This document shows, one piece after another, positions 44,316-53,086 of a stretch of DNA of 64,000 nt. The notes beneath the pieces are model-generated. The model was given only the letters and a program-made list of their open reading frames with translations. It was not told where the DNA came from and did not search any database. Numbering within the stretch: the first letter of the stretch is position 1; the number at the start of each line of letters is the position of its first letter. This DNA comes from Salinispora tropica CNB-440 (lineage in GTDB: Bacteria > Actinomycetota > Actinomycetes > Mycobacteriales > Micromonosporaceae), in assembly GCF_000016425.1 (NCBI RefSeq), contig NC_009380.1:2670144-2734143 (forward strand), read 5' to 3'. The translations under genes were made by a program, and so were the position numbers.

Positions 44316-45044
44316 CTACGACCAGGCATTGATCTTCGCGTAGGACGGTAGGTCCCGTCGCACGGTATGGCCGTCGCGGACGGCTACGGCTGTTTCCACC
44401 GATGCGGCCAGGGCGGCGCGGAAGAGTAGCGAGCCGGTGCTGATCCGTCCCACGCCCAGGCCAGCCAGGGTGACGACGGTGTGTCGGCCAGGCAGGAACA
44501 GGACGTTGACCGGCACCTCGACCGCCGCCACGACCGCGGCGATGTCGGCGGGCCCCGCCAGCCCGGGGATGAACACTCCGTCGGCACCGGCGTCGGCGTA
44601 GAGCCGCACCCGGCGCAGCGTTTCGGCCAGGTCGCCAGCGCGTTGCCAGTAGGTGTCGGTCCTGGCATTCACAAACAGGTGTGGAACCTCGCGCTTCACG
44701 GATCGGATGAGCGCCGCGTGTGTCTCGGCCGGACACATGGCGTCTTCCATGTTCACGCCCGCCGCACCGGCGTCGGCCACGGCGGCCGCGGTGTCGACCG
44801 AACCAGTTTCGATGTCGACGGTGAGGTGAACGGGCAGCGCCGCCAGGCTTCGCGTGAGGCGCAGTGTCTCACCGAGTGCGGCATCGGTACCGTCGGGCAG
44901 GCCGGCTGCGGCGGCGACACCGAGGCTGGTCGTGCCGAGCGCGGGAAATCCCGCCTCGACCAGGCCACGGGCGGAGGCCACGTCCCACACATTCGGCAGC
45001 ACGAGTGGGTCACCGGTGCGGTGAAGAGCAGCGAAGCCCCTCAC
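44316..45044 (-). CDS. isocitrate lyase/PEP mutase superfamily protein
   Basis: A 242-residue TIM-barrel protein of the ICL/PEPM group. LPNVWDVASARGLVEAGFPALGTTSLG, the metal site VDIETG, GVNMEDAM, FVNARTDTYW and GADGVFIPGL are the usual motifs. The family covers PEP mutases, oxaloacetate hydrolases and methylisocitrate lyases. The lyase KKCGH motif is absent, so a lyase of the AceA type is unlikely. GTG 45044 has a weak ribosome site and the open frame upstream is unlike the family. No phosphonate genes are nearby. Confidence 0.82.
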   Translation of the reverse strand: MRGFAALHRTGDPLVLPNVWDVASARGLVEAGFPALGTTSLGVAAAAGLPDGTDAALGETLRLTRSLAALPVHLTVDIETGSVDTAAAVADAGAAGVNMEDAMCPAETHAALIRSVKREVPHLFVNARTDTYWQRAGDLAETLRRVRLYADAGADGVFIPGLAGPADIAAVVAAVEVPVNVLFLPGRHTVVTLAGLGVGRISTGSLLFRAALAASVETAVAVRDGHTVRRDLPSYAKINAWS

Positions 45045-45314
45045 GCGAGGGCCCCGACGACGAGTTCTGGCAGACACCGGCAGGAGCGGTGACACCACAA
45101 GGCCGGGTCGTGCAAGACGATGAGGACCGCGTCGCGGCCGTAGATCTGCGGCATGAGTCGAACGTACTGCCTCATGCGTGGCCGCTACCGTCGCGTGTGG
45201 CCCGCCTTCAGCAGTGACCATGGGCCGGGAGGAACGGGCATCGTTGGTTGCCTGGGGGCTTTGATCCCTCGTCGTCGGGTTCGGCTTGACCCTGTTGTCC
45301 CTCCGCGCAGTCGT

Positions 45315-46055
45315 TCACGGCTGATCGAGATTGGCCAGCCGGGCGAGAAGCTCACGCTGGGCGTCGTTGAAAGCCATTTCCTGGTACGACATGAGCAGCG
45401 CACGGGTCCGCGGATCCGACTCCGTCCACCCGTCGACGCTCAGCTGGTCCAGAGCGAGGTGGTAGTCGGCGACCAGCCGGTCGATCTCCTCATCGCCGGT
45501 GTCCGGCCCGAGCGCGGCGAACCGGGCGGTCAGCGCGGTGGTGGCCGCCAGCACGTCCGGCTCGGTGATCTGACTGAGCAGCCCGATCAACGCGGCCCGG
45601 CCCCTGGTGTCCAGGAGGTGGTGCAGCAGCAAGATTACCTCGTGGTCGTGTTTGAGTATCTCTGGCGGCAGGTCCGGATCGCCGCCGCTGCCAATGCTCG
45701 CGAGCAGGCCGGCCAGTTCCGGCGGCGTGTCCGCGGCGGCTCCGGCGGCGCGAAGCTGGGCGATCACCTCGCGGCGGGCGGTGAGCCGATCGATCTGGTC
45801 GGCCAGTTCGCGGTCGAGCTCGTCGAGGACAGCGTGGGCCCGGCCGCTGGCCCCCAGTATCGGCGGAATGTCGTCGAGGGGGATGCCGATCTCGGCCAGC
45901 CGCCGGATGCGCAGCAGCAGCACCAGGTCGCGCACCGTGTACTCGCGATAGCCGTTCGCCCGCCGTGCCGGCTCGGGAAGGACCCCAACCTGGTGGTAGT
46001 GCCGCAGGGTGCGGACGCTGACTCCGGCCAGCCGGGCGAGTTCGCCGCTGTTCAT
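45315..46055 (-). CDS. MerR-family regulator
   Basis: A 246-residue regulator. N-terminal HTH MNSGELARLAGVSVRTLRHYHQVGVLPEPARRANGYREY is followed by a coiled-coil dimer helix and an extended C-terminal helical ligand-sensing-like region. GGAGGAACGG precedes the ATG. It is 13 bases after the MFS stop and shares its strand, so it probably controls that transporter operon, itself included. Ligand unknown. Confidence 0.87.
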   Translation of the reverse strand: MNSGELARLAGVSVRTLRHYHQVGVLPEPARRANGYREYTVRDLVLLLRIRRLAEIGIPLDDIPPILGASGRAHAVLDELDRELADQIDRLTARREVIAQLRAAGAAADTPPELAGLLASIGSGGDPDLPPEILKHDHEVILLLHHLLDTRGRAALIGLLSQITEPDVLAATTALTARFAALGPDTGDEEIDRLVADYHLALDQLSVDGWTESDPRTRALLMSYQEMAFNDAQRELLARLANLDQP

Positions 46056-46068
46056 CCGTTCCTCCAGG

Positions 46069-47304
46069 TCAACTTACTAGTTCGGCCTCGGGTGCCGGCA
46101 TTGGTTCCAGGTCGCGCAGTGCCCGTGCGCCGATCGCGGCGACGCCGGTGATGAGCCAGATGAGGGCGAGGGCGATCGCGCCGGTCCGAGCGCTGAACTC
46201 CGCGACCAACAGCGCGGCACCGCCCATGCCGAGTGCCGGGGCGAGGGTGAGCAGCGCATTCTGCAGGCTCATCACCCGACCGCGCATCGCGTCCGGAATT
46301 CGCTCGACCATGAGCACGCCGATCAGGCTGCCGAACAGCCCATTGCCGAGCCCGACCAGGGCCGCGGCGCCGAGCACGATCCACGGGCTCGCCAGCGTCG
46401 CCATAGCGCTGAAGCCGACGATCGTGATCAGCATTCCGGTCAGGAACCAGGTACGCCGTCGGCCCCGGTTGCCCGCCGCGGCGTACGTCCCGCCACCGAG
46501 CAGCAGTCCGACAGCGAGCGAGCTGAGCACCAGGCCAAGCAGCTCAGGCCGCTGCTGCAGGGTGAAGTATACCGGCAGGACCAGCGCCTGAAAGCCGGCC
46601 AAAACCACCACCACACCGGTACTGATCAGGGTGGTGGTCAGCAGGAACGGCGAACGGCGCAGGGTGTGCCAGCCGTCGCGCAGCACCACCCGCTGCGGCA
46701 CGGCCCCGTCCGCCGGGACCACGGCAGCCGGGACCACGCCGGCCTCGCGCGGGATGAGCATCGTGACCGCCGCGGCCGTGGCCGAGGTCGCCGCGGTCAC
46801 CCACAGCACGGCGACTCCGTCGAACGCCGCGATCAGCACCGCTCCGACCGCCGGCCCGATCAGCATGACCATTGCGCCGAGCGCCTCGCGCAGCCCCAGC
46901 AACCGCTCGGTGCTCATCCGCCCGGCTCGGATGACGCCCGGGATCATCGCTTCCCGGGCGGTCAGCCCCGGCACGTCGCCGAACGAGCCAATCACCGCGA
47001 ACAGCACGAACCAGCCGAGCGCGAGCCCGACGGCGGCGTCGACCAAGGGCAGCGCGGCAATCGAGAGCGCGGAGATCACATCGGTGAGCACCGAGGCCGT
47101 ACGCCGGTTGATCCGGTCGATCACCACGCCCATGACCAGCCCCGCAACGGCCGCGGGCAGCGCCGAGGCGACCGCGACCGCACCAGTGGCGAGCACACTG
47201 CCGGTGGTCTGCAGGACCAGCAACGGCAGGACCACCCCGGCAATGGAGTTACCCAGCATGGACAGGACGTAGGAGGCCAAATAGGCCCACGACACCTTGC
47301 TCAT
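46069..47304 (-). CDS. MFS transporter
   Basis: A 411-residue, 12-helix MFS permease (WAYLASYVLSMLGNSIAGVV, GVVIDRINRRTASV as the A-motif loop, LVVAEFSARTGAIAL near the end), related to Mef/enterobactin-exporter-like pumps. ATG 47304 begins at MSKVSWAYLA. Cotranscribed with a MerR regulator. It could export or protect against one of the nearby RiPP products, but nothing in its sequence says so. Confidence 0.83.
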   Translation of the reverse strand: MSKVSWAYLASYVLSMLGNSIAGVVLPLLVLQTTGSVLATGAVAVASALPAAVAGLVMGVVIDRINRRTASVLTDVISALSIAALPLVDAAVGLALGWFVLFAVIGSFGDVPGLTAREAMIPGVIRAGRMSTERLLGLREALGAMVMLIGPAVGAVLIAAFDGVAVLWVTAATSATAAAVTMLIPREAGVVPAAVVPADGAVPQRVVLRDGWHTLRRSPFLLTTTLISTGVVVVLAGFQALVLPVYFTLQQRPELLGLVLSSLAVGLLLGGGTYAAAGNRGRRRTWFLTGMLITIVGFSAMATLASPWIVLGAAALVGLGNGLFGSLIGVLMVERIPDAMRGRVMSLQNALLTLAPALGMGGAALLVAEFSARTGAIALALIWLITGVAAIGARALRDLEPMPAPEAELVS

Positions 47305-47428
47305 ACGAGCATCGCAAACCATGACGCTGCGGCGGGGTCAACTCCACAGCGTCCGTCGGGGAGGGGTGGCGCTACTTGCTCTCCGATCCCGCCGTCCCAG
47401 AACACCGAAGGTCAATGCGACCGATGCC

Positions 47429-47920
47429 CTATTCCTTTCGGGGTGACTGCGCGGCAAAGTAGTGACCGAGCATGTCGGTCGTCCAGTGTGCTTGAAACAC
47501 CTCGCCACGGGGACCGAACTCAACAAACCATGGCTTGATATCAAGCACCGGTGTGCTGTCAACCGCATCAAGACCCTCAACATGAAGGTCGAGACCGTCC
47601 ACTTTGAGCAGACGGCAGCGCGATACACCAAGCCAGTTGATCCGTCTCATGTTTCGGTGGCCAAAGATACCCACTTCCGGCCAGTCTGGGTTGTCTCGTG
47701 GCCGGCGGGCGCCGAGGTTAAGGTCCGTCGGGTCCGTAAGATGAAAGCGAAAAACGACTTCGAGGTGAGAGAACGCGTCAAGCCCTTTGGCGGATTCAGG
47801 AGTGAAACGCTTCTCGTCAATTCGAACGATCGCCCTTACCCCTCCCCAGTAGTCGTCAGTCGGTTCGGTCCTTCCTCCCACGACGTGTGCGATTGGTTCC
47901 ACGGTGAAAGCCTCACCCAT
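47429..47920 (-). CDS. TrmO-like (tsaA/VirR family) protein
   Basis: A 163-residue protein of the TrmO beta-barrel family, SAM-dependent tRNA t6A methylases. LDAFSHLEVVFRFH and the late segment GLDAVDSTPVLDIKPW fit the family. The SAM-binding motif, normally RSPxRPNPIG, reads GHRNMRRINWLGVS, so key residues differ and methylase activity is doubtful. GGGAGG precedes the ATG. G+C is markedly lower than in neighbouring genes (33 of 60 bases at 47761-47820), suggesting transfer. Confidence 0.75.
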   Translation of the reverse strand: MGEAFTVEPIAHVVGGRTEPTDDYWGGVRAIVRIDEKRFTPESAKGLDAFSHLEVVFRFHLTDPTDLNLGARRPRDNPDWPEVGIFGHRNMRRINWLGVSRCRLLKVDGLDLHVEGLDAVDSTPVLDIKPWFVEFGPRGEVFQAHWTTDMLGHYFAAQSPRKE

Positions 47921-47955
47921 TCGACCTCCCTGCCCCGATCTGCAAATTCTGCACC

Positions 47956-49350
47956 TTACGAGAAGATGGCTAGATAGCGTTCGGCGCGGGCATCGACCTC
48001 AGCAGCAGCACCGTTCCTCGTTTGCCGAAATGGCGAGAGTACGGCCCTCATCTCAGCTGCGACTTGTCGAGCCCTACCAGAACGAACACCCTCCATAGCG
48101 TCAAGCGATCTTGACCAGGTAGCACACGCTTCCTCTAGGTCCCCCTGCCGAGCCTGCACCATTCCGAGATAGCCAAGCGTCACCGCGTGCGTACGGGTGA
48201 AGGATGACGCCTTGCGGGTACGTACGCTCAGGCGAAATTGGCTGAGCGCAGCTCTGAGATCTCCGGTGTCACGCAGCGCGCAAGCCGTCTCGTGACTGAG
48301 GCTTGCCTGACTGAAAAAGAAGACCCGCCCCGGCTCATCGCCATCTTGAGAGGCCGCAGCAAGATCGCTCTCCGCCCGCAATAGCGCCTCGGCTGCAGCT
48401 TTGGCTTCTCGATTAACGGCAAGAGCACGAGCATGAACGACGCCGAGCAAAGACCGTTCACGTGGACTAGCGGCGAGGTACCGCGTTCGATCAACAGAGG
48501 CGGTGGAAAGCTCGAGCGCCTCTCTGCGATGCCCCAGGTCTACCGCCTGATGAGCCATTGCGCGGAGGACATGCGCCGCCATTGCTGGATCACCGGCCTC
48601 GGCCGCAAGCTTGACAGCGGAATTGAAATAGCGTTGGGCTAACGCGTGTTCCCCGTTATCGAACCCCATCCATCCTGAAAGATACGCTAGCTCGCTTGCC
48701 GCCGTAAACATGTCTCGGCGGACCTGCTCGTCCGCATACCGGCCCCGGAGAAACACGGACACGTCAGCCGTGAGGTACTGAACAACAGCGGTGCGTGCAT
48801 GACCTCCACCACGGCGTTGATCCACATGGGAGAACAGCGACACCATATCCCGAACGGCTTCGACGTCACTTCGCCCTACCGCGTGCCCCTCGACGTCACC
48901 GCGTGCACGACCCCGATTCACCATCTCGCTCCACCACGACCCGCTCGGCAGGGTCAGCGCGGCAAGTGAGTAGGCGGCGGTGGCCAGCACCCGTCTACGC
49001 TCAGCGTCCACGTCCACCCTCCCCAGATCCGTCAGCCCGACCAGCGTATCGGCGTGCCAGTCAAGCCAGTCCTGAGAAAGCGACGGTTGAGGTGGTAGCC
49101 CGATCTCTTCGAGAGTTACGACGCGTTGGAGCTTCCTGGACAGAGCTTCGACCAAGATCAGCGGCGCCCGTCCCGATGGCATCGTGCCTCGGACCCAGTG
49201 CGAGACATGGGAACGGCCAATGCCAGCGCACTCCGTAACTCCGCTCTCGATAGCGACCTGTGCGACGACCCTTGCAATTTGGGCATGGGACAGGCCGGCT
49301 TCGGCAATCGCCGCCACGAGCTTGGCGTTGCCAACGCTGTTGCGCGCCAC
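47956..49350 (-). CDS. XRE-type HTH regulator with TPR-like C-terminus
   Basis: A 464-residue regulator. Residues about 5-75 form a helix-turn-helix (NAKLVAAIAEAGLSHAQIARVV, GRSHVSHWVRGTMPSGRAP). The rest is helical repeats of the tetratricopeptide type (AYLSGWMGFDNGEHALAQRYFN, AHQAVDLGHRREALELSTAS, ALRDTGDLRAALSQFRLS). Such proteins often sit beside secondary-metabolite or RiPP genes in actinomycetes. GTG 49350 has GGGAGG six bases upstream. It is divergent from the graspetide locus and is its most likely regulator. Lower G+C than the surroundings. Confidence 0.83.
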   Translation of the reverse strand: MARNSVGNAKLVAAIAEAGLSHAQIARVVAQVAIESGVTECAGIGRSHVSHWVRGTMPSGRAPLILVEALSRKLQRVVTLEEIGLPPQPSLSQDWLDWHADTLVGLTDLGRVDVDAERRRVLATAAYSLAALTLPSGSWWSEMVNRGRARGDVEGHAVGRSDVEAVRDMVSLFSHVDQRRGGGHARTAVVQYLTADVSVFLRGRYADEQVRRDMFTAASELAYLSGWMGFDNGEHALAQRYFNSAVKLAAEAGDPAMAAHVLRAMAHQAVDLGHRREALELSTASVDRTRYLAASPRERSLLGVVHARALAVNREAKAAAEALLRAESDLAAASQDGDEPGRVFFFSQASLSHETACALRDTGDLRAALSQFRLSVRTRKASSFTRTHAVTLGYLGMVQARQGDLEEACATWSRSLDAMEGVRSGRARQVAAEMRAVLSPFRQTRNGAAAEVDARAERYLAIFS

Positions 49351-49652
49351 AGGTCGCCTCCCGCACCACTGGTGATCTTTCACCACGTTCACCGGTTCTC
49401 GATGCTCGAGAGCATACCCACAGAGCATGATTCGCGGTTCGCTATAGGTACCGCCGATCGCTCCGGAAGGATCGTCAAGCGCCGACATACGTGATTCGTC
49501 CTGTCAGGAGTGCTCAGCGGACAGTTAATGGCCCCCGCTGCATCGTGTCGCATCGATCGCCGTGGTGACGGGTGAGAGTGAGGCGCGCGCCGTTGGGCGC
49601 GGGTTGCCGTGCTGCTGCAACGGCGCGCGCCCGCCACCTGGGAGGTGTACAG
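49351..49652. other. divergent control region of the regulator and graspetide genes
   Basis: 302 bases between the XRE/TPR regulator and the first small gene on the plus strand. It contains the 14-bp inverted repeat at 49582-49631; promoters for both directions are expected but not clear. Confidence 0.5.
49582..49631 (+). repeat. perfect 14-bp inverted repeat in a 5' leader
   Basis: GGCGCGCGCCGTTG (49582-49595) is mirrored by CAACGGCGCGCGCC (49618-49631) with a 22-base loop. It ends 8 bases before the Shine-Dalgarno of the next gene, where an RNA hairpin could influence translation or transcription of the operon. Confidence 0.5.
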
Positions 49653-50006
49653 ATGGCAACGTACTTTGGCGATGATCAGATCGAACGCGCACAGACAGTG
49701 CTGGAGCGGCAGTGCATGTCGAGCGCCCACGGCCGGTGCCGGGCATGCGGCGTTCCCAGCCCCTGCACCGATCACGAGCGGGCATCAAGGGTGTTCGCGA
49801 TGGCGCTGCGGCTGCCCCGCCGAGTGCCAGGGCTGACCGAGCCGCACCTGATCGGCGTCCGGCAACTGGACAGACCCGGCTGGTTCGAGGCGGTGTGTCG
49901 AGTGGGACCGGTATCAATGTCGCGCTCCGGCGAGGTGGTGCCGCGCGCCGTTGGACTGTCTCCCCGCTCCGGGGCCTGGCCACACCGATCGAGAGGGAGA
50001 CTCTGA
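49653..50006 (+). CDS. small Cys-motif protein upstream of the graspetide genes
   Basis: A 117-residue protein. GGGAGG lies seven bases before the ATG. The centre has GRCRACGVPSPCTDH, a C-x2-C-x5-C cluster with nearby His that may bind zinc. The C-terminal third is Arg/Ser-rich and may be poorly conserved. Its TGA overlaps the next ATG (TGATG). Comparable short proteins occur beside XRE/TPR regulators in streptomycetes. Function unknown. Confidence 0.65.
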   Translation: MATYFGDDQIERAQTVLERQCMSSAHGRCRACGVPSPCTDHERASRVFAMALRLPRRVPGLTEPHLIGVRQLDRPGWFEAVCRVGPVSMSRSGEVVPRAVGLSPRSGAWPHRSRGRL

Positions 50007-50260
50007 TGCGGCGAGGCGAGCCGAACCTTTCGGTCACAGTGGGAGCCGAGACCACAATCCCTGACGTACGGGAACTGCTGGCCTGCGCCGAGGCGGTTAT
50101 CGCTACCCACACCAACCGCGGTGGAATCTGCGCGGGGTGCCTCGACTGGTGGGCACGGCTGGCACCGGTCCCGTGTGAACAGGCCCGATGGGCGCAGGCC
50201 GTCCGAGAGCGATTCGGCAACACCGACGCGACCGAACTCGCGGCCGAGAGTGCCGCATGA
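50006..50260 (+). CDS. small protein coupled to the Cys-motif gene
   Basis: An 84-residue protein, MRRGEPNLSVTVGAETTIPD and on through ATHTNRGGICAGCLDWWARL. One C-x2-C pair (ICAGC) and a further Cys with His nearby suggest a second small metal-binding protein. It starts at the stop of the gene before it and ends about 90 bases before the graspetide precursor. May be part of the same operon; role unknown. Confidence 0.65.
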   Translation: MRRGEPNLSVTVGAETTIPDVRELLACAEAVIATHTNRGGICAGCLDWWARLAPVPCEQARWAQAVRERFGNTDATELAAESAA

Positions 50261-50348
50261 GCCAGACCAACGTAGTGCACGCGCGGGCGCCCCCTCACCG
50301 CGGAAGGCAATTCATCGATCTATCCCCATCGACCTGTCAGGAGGTTTC

Positions 50349-50693
50349 ATGTCCCCGACAAGCCCAGTTCTGTCGCGTCCAGTGACCGACGACCCGCTGT
50401 ACCCGACCGCCGGGTACCTACCTCTGGGTCGCCCGCTGGATGCTGTCGGTAGCCCCGACGACGTGCGGCCGAGCTCCACCGACCGGCGTCCGTTCGCGCT
50501 CCGCTTCGCCACCGTGCCAGCACGGCCGATCCCGGTGAACCTGACCACGGTTCGCTACGACCCGGACCGACAGATGTCGGTCGACCCCACGGGAACCCCG
50601 ATCCTGGGCAAGCACTCGACCGGGGCAACCAGCACCCGGACCTCGGACGGGCACAAGAGCATGGATTCCGACACCGACCACACCGAGGACTGA
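50349..50693 (+). CDS. tgmA: graspetide (ATP-grasp-modified RiPP) precursor
   Basis: A 114-residue precursor of the TgmA type. The leader carries RRPFALRFA (46-54), the PFxLR recognition element for ATP-grasp ligases, and RYDPDRQMSV (69-78). The C-terminal segment from about residue 80 is rich in Thr/Ser and ends with Asp/Glu (KSMDSDTDHTED), giving hydroxyl donors and acidic acceptors for ester crosslinks. Asp100-Gly101 in TSDGHK is a plausible site for the methyltransferase. CAGGAGG precedes the ATG. The ligase starts 4 bases after its stop. Confidence 0.9.
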   Translation: MSPTSPVLSRPVTDDPLYPTAGYLPLGRPLDAVGSPDDVRPSSTDRRPFALRFATVPARPIPVNLTTVRYDPDRQMSVDPTGTPILGKHSTGATSTRTSDGHKSMDSDTDHTED

Positions 50694-50697
50694 ACCG

Positions 50698-51654
50698 GTG
50701 GGCGACGAGCGCACGGTGTTGGTGCTGACCCAGTCGTACGACGTAACCGCCGACTATGTGGTGGCGGAGCTGGCAGCACGGGACGTGCCGGTGTTCCGGT
50801 GTGACCCCGGCGACTTCCCGCAGCGGTTGACGCTCGTCGCGCGGTGGGGCGAAGGCTGGTGCGGCAGCCTCCGCCTCCCCGGCCGCCGCACCGCGCTGCA
50901 CAACCTCGGGTGCGCCTACTACCGGCGCCCAACGGCGTTCGAGCTTCCGGCGCACCTGACCGACGAAGAGCGCCGCTGGGCTGTCCGCGAGGCACGCATG
51001 GGCCTGGGCGGGGTGCTCGCCGAGCACCCAAGGTGGCTCAACCACCCACATGACATCGCCCGCGCCGAGTACAAGCCGTCCCAACTCGCCGCCGCCGGCT
51101 CGGTCGGGCTGTCCGTGCCCCCTACATTGATCACGAATGAGCCGGCGGCGGCCGAACGATTCGTGCGCGAGCACGACGGCGCGGTCGTCAAACCGCTCGG
51201 CTCCGGTGTGCTAACCGAGGCCGGCGCCGCAAAGCTGATCTACACCAACCGGGTGCGCGCCGAGGAGATCGACCACACGGTTTCCGGCACCGCGCACCTG
51301 TTCCAACAGCAGGTGAAGAAGGCATACGAGGTGCGGCTGACAGTCGTTGACAAGGTGTACTTCGCTGTACGCCTCGACGGTGCCTCCGAGGCGGCCAGAC
51401 TGGACTGGCGCACTGATTACGACAGCCTGTCGTACTCGGTGGTGACTGTGCCTGATCAGATCCGCGAAGCGGTGTCGCGACTGCTGGCCCGGCTTCGGCT
51501 GCGCTTCGGTGCGTTGGACTTCGTCGTCACCCCGCAGGACGAATGGATGTTCCTGGAGATCAACCCAAATGGGCAGTGGGCGTGGCTGCAAGACGCCACC
51601 GGGCTGCCCATCTCCGCCGCGATAGCCGATGCTCTGACCAAGGAGACTAGATGA
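50698..51654 (+). CDS. tgmB: ATP-grasp ribosomal peptide maturase
   Basis: A 318-residue ATP-grasp ligase of the TgmB/graspetide class. TVLVLTQSYDVTADYVVAEL begins the pre-ATP-grasp domain; LNHPHDIARAEYKPSQLAAA, the lysine-bearing GAVVKPLGSGV and the Mg-binding EINPNGQW (287-294) are the characteristic motifs. It should phosphorylate Asp/Glu side chains of the precursor core and join them to Ser/Thr (ester) or Lys (amide). The stop overlaps the methyltransferase start (ATGA). Confidence 0.93.
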   Translation: MGDERTVLVLTQSYDVTADYVVAELAARDVPVFRCDPGDFPQRLTLVARWGEGWCGSLRLPGRRTALHNLGCAYYRRPTAFELPAHLTDEERRWAVREARMGLGGVLAEHPRWLNHPHDIARAEYKPSQLAAAGSVGLSVPPTLITNEPAAAERFVREHDGAVVKPLGSGVLTEAGAAKLIYTNRVRAEEIDHTVSGTAHLFQQQVKKAYEVRLTVVDKVYFAVRLDGASEAARLDWRTDYDSLSYSVVTVPDQIREAVSRLLARLRLRFGALDFVVTPQDEWMFLEINPNGQWAWLQDATGLPISAAIADALTKETR

Positions 51655-52796
51655 CGGCCACCGCCGAACGGGCGCGCAACCGGCTCGTGCACGAGCTGAC
51701 CGGCCACGGCTGGCTCACCGAGGCGTGGCGGACGGCGTTTGCCGCCGTGCCCCGCCACCTGTTCCTAACCCGCTTCTTCCGCCAGACCCCAGACCGCAGC
51801 AGGTACGAAGCGGTCGACGTGAACGATCTAGGGGCACTGGAGCTGATCTACTCCGACCGCGTGCTCCCCACCCAGCTCGACGGCGACGACGCCCGCTGGG
51901 ACGAGTCTCGGCACCACGGCCCGCTCGCCGGCGTGCCGACCTGCTCCAGCACCCAGCCGGCCCTCATGGCCGTCATGCTGGACGCGCTCGACGTGGCCGA
52001 CGGGCACCGCGTGCTGGAGGTCGGCACCGGCACCGGGTACAACGCGGCGCTTCTGGCGCACCGGCTCGGCTCGCCGCTGGTCACCACCGTCGACATCGAC
52101 GCCGGACTGGTGCGGCGGGCGCGGCAGTCGTTGACCTCCGTTGGCTACGCCCCCACGGTGGCCGCCACCGACGGCGAGGCCGGCTATCCCGGCAACGCCC
52201 CCTACGACCGGATCATCGCCGCCTGTTCGGTGCCACAGGTGCCGACGGGCTGGCTCGCACAGTCCCGCCCCGGCGGGGTGATCCTGACCAGCCTGCACCG
52301 CGAGATCGGCGGTGGGCTGCTGCTGCGGCTAACCGTGGACGAGACCGGCACGGCCAGCGGGCACCTGCTCGACGACTACGGCTCGTTCATGCCGCTGCGC
52401 TCCTGCCCCACCGTGCGAACCTCGGCGCTCGTCCGCGCCGCCTCCCAGGCCACCGGGGACAGGCACAAGACCCACCTGCCCGGCCCGCTGGCCGACGACG
52501 GCGAGGCGTGGACCGCACTGGTGGCGCTGCTGCTACCCGACGTGGCCCGCCTCGACCTCGGCCGTCCGGAGGGGCCGGTGCAGTGGCTTGTCCACCCGGA
52601 TGGTTCGTGGGCGTACCACGACATCTCCACCCAGACGGTGGAACAGGGCGGACCGCGTCGGCTGTGGACCGAGGTGGAGGACCTCTACAGCCGGTGGACC
52701 GCACACGGCAAGCCCAGCCGCTCACACATCGGTGTGACTATCACCCCCGCCGGGCAGCAGGTCTGGCTCAACGACCCCACCGAGATCATCGGCTGA
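51651..52796 (+). CDS. tgmC: PIMT-like O-methyltransferase of the graspetide system
   Basis: A 381-residue methyltransferase. The front 200 residues match protein-L-isoaspartate O-methyltransferase, with RHLFLTRFF, TCSSTQPALMAVMLDAL and SAM motif I VLEVGTGTGYNAALLA (121-136). The C-terminal 180 residues form an extension absent from housekeeping PIMT. In fuscimiditide biosynthesis a similar enzyme methylates an Asp of the crosslinked peptide, which then collapses to aspartimide. By analogy it acts after the ATP-grasp ligase. Confidence 0.9.
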   Translation: MTATAERARNRLVHELTGHGWLTEAWRTAFAAVPRHLFLTRFFRQTPDRSRYEAVDVNDLGALELIYSDRVLPTQLDGDDARWDESRHHGPLAGVPTCSSTQPALMAVMLDALDVADGHRVLEVGTGTGYNAALLAHRLGSPLVTTVDIDAGLVRRARQSLTSVGYAPTVAATDGEAGYPGNAPYDRIIAACSVPQVPTGWLAQSRPGGVILTSLHREIGGGLLLRLTVDETGTASGHLLDDYGSFMPLRSCPTVRTSALVRAASQATGDRHKTHLPGPLADDGEAWTALVALLLPDVARLDLGRPEGPVQWLVHPDGSWAYHDISTQTVEQGGPRRLWTEVEDLYSRWTAHGKPSRSHIGVTITPAGQQVWLNDPTEIIG

Positions 52797-53086
52797 CTCG
52801 ATCCGCGAGCGGTGCGGGCTAGGCGCTCCCACATTGGGCGGAATCTCGGTGGAGCGGTCGAGTCCTGATCGGTGAGGATCAGTTGTGCGCTGCCAGCGGT
52901 GGCAGCCGGCCGTTTCGTGGCCCCCCTTCAAGCGAGGCCGGATGACGAAGTTCAGTTCCTGAGCAGCAGCACGGACAGTGACGGTCTCTGGACAGGTCAG
53001 CACACCCACTCTATGGCGGATGGCGTTGTCACCCACGCTAGGTGCCGGGCTGGTGCGGTGACGGCGGGCTCCGGCATCCTGGTGTA

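Noticed and set aside
44316..45044. PEP mutase of a phosphonate pathway
   Set aside because: The superfamily is broad and no phosphonopyruvate decarboxylase or other phosphonate gene is near.
45042..45155. 37-codon minus-strand frame whose TGA overlaps the ICL/PEPM start
   Set aside because: Weak ribosome site and Cys/Leu-rich sequence with no similarity; the overlap alone is not enough.
50257..50385. Short frame starting ATGA at the end of the second small Cys gene
   Set aside because: It overlaps the start of the graspetide precursor, which has a strong ribosome site; the peptide has no precursor-like features.
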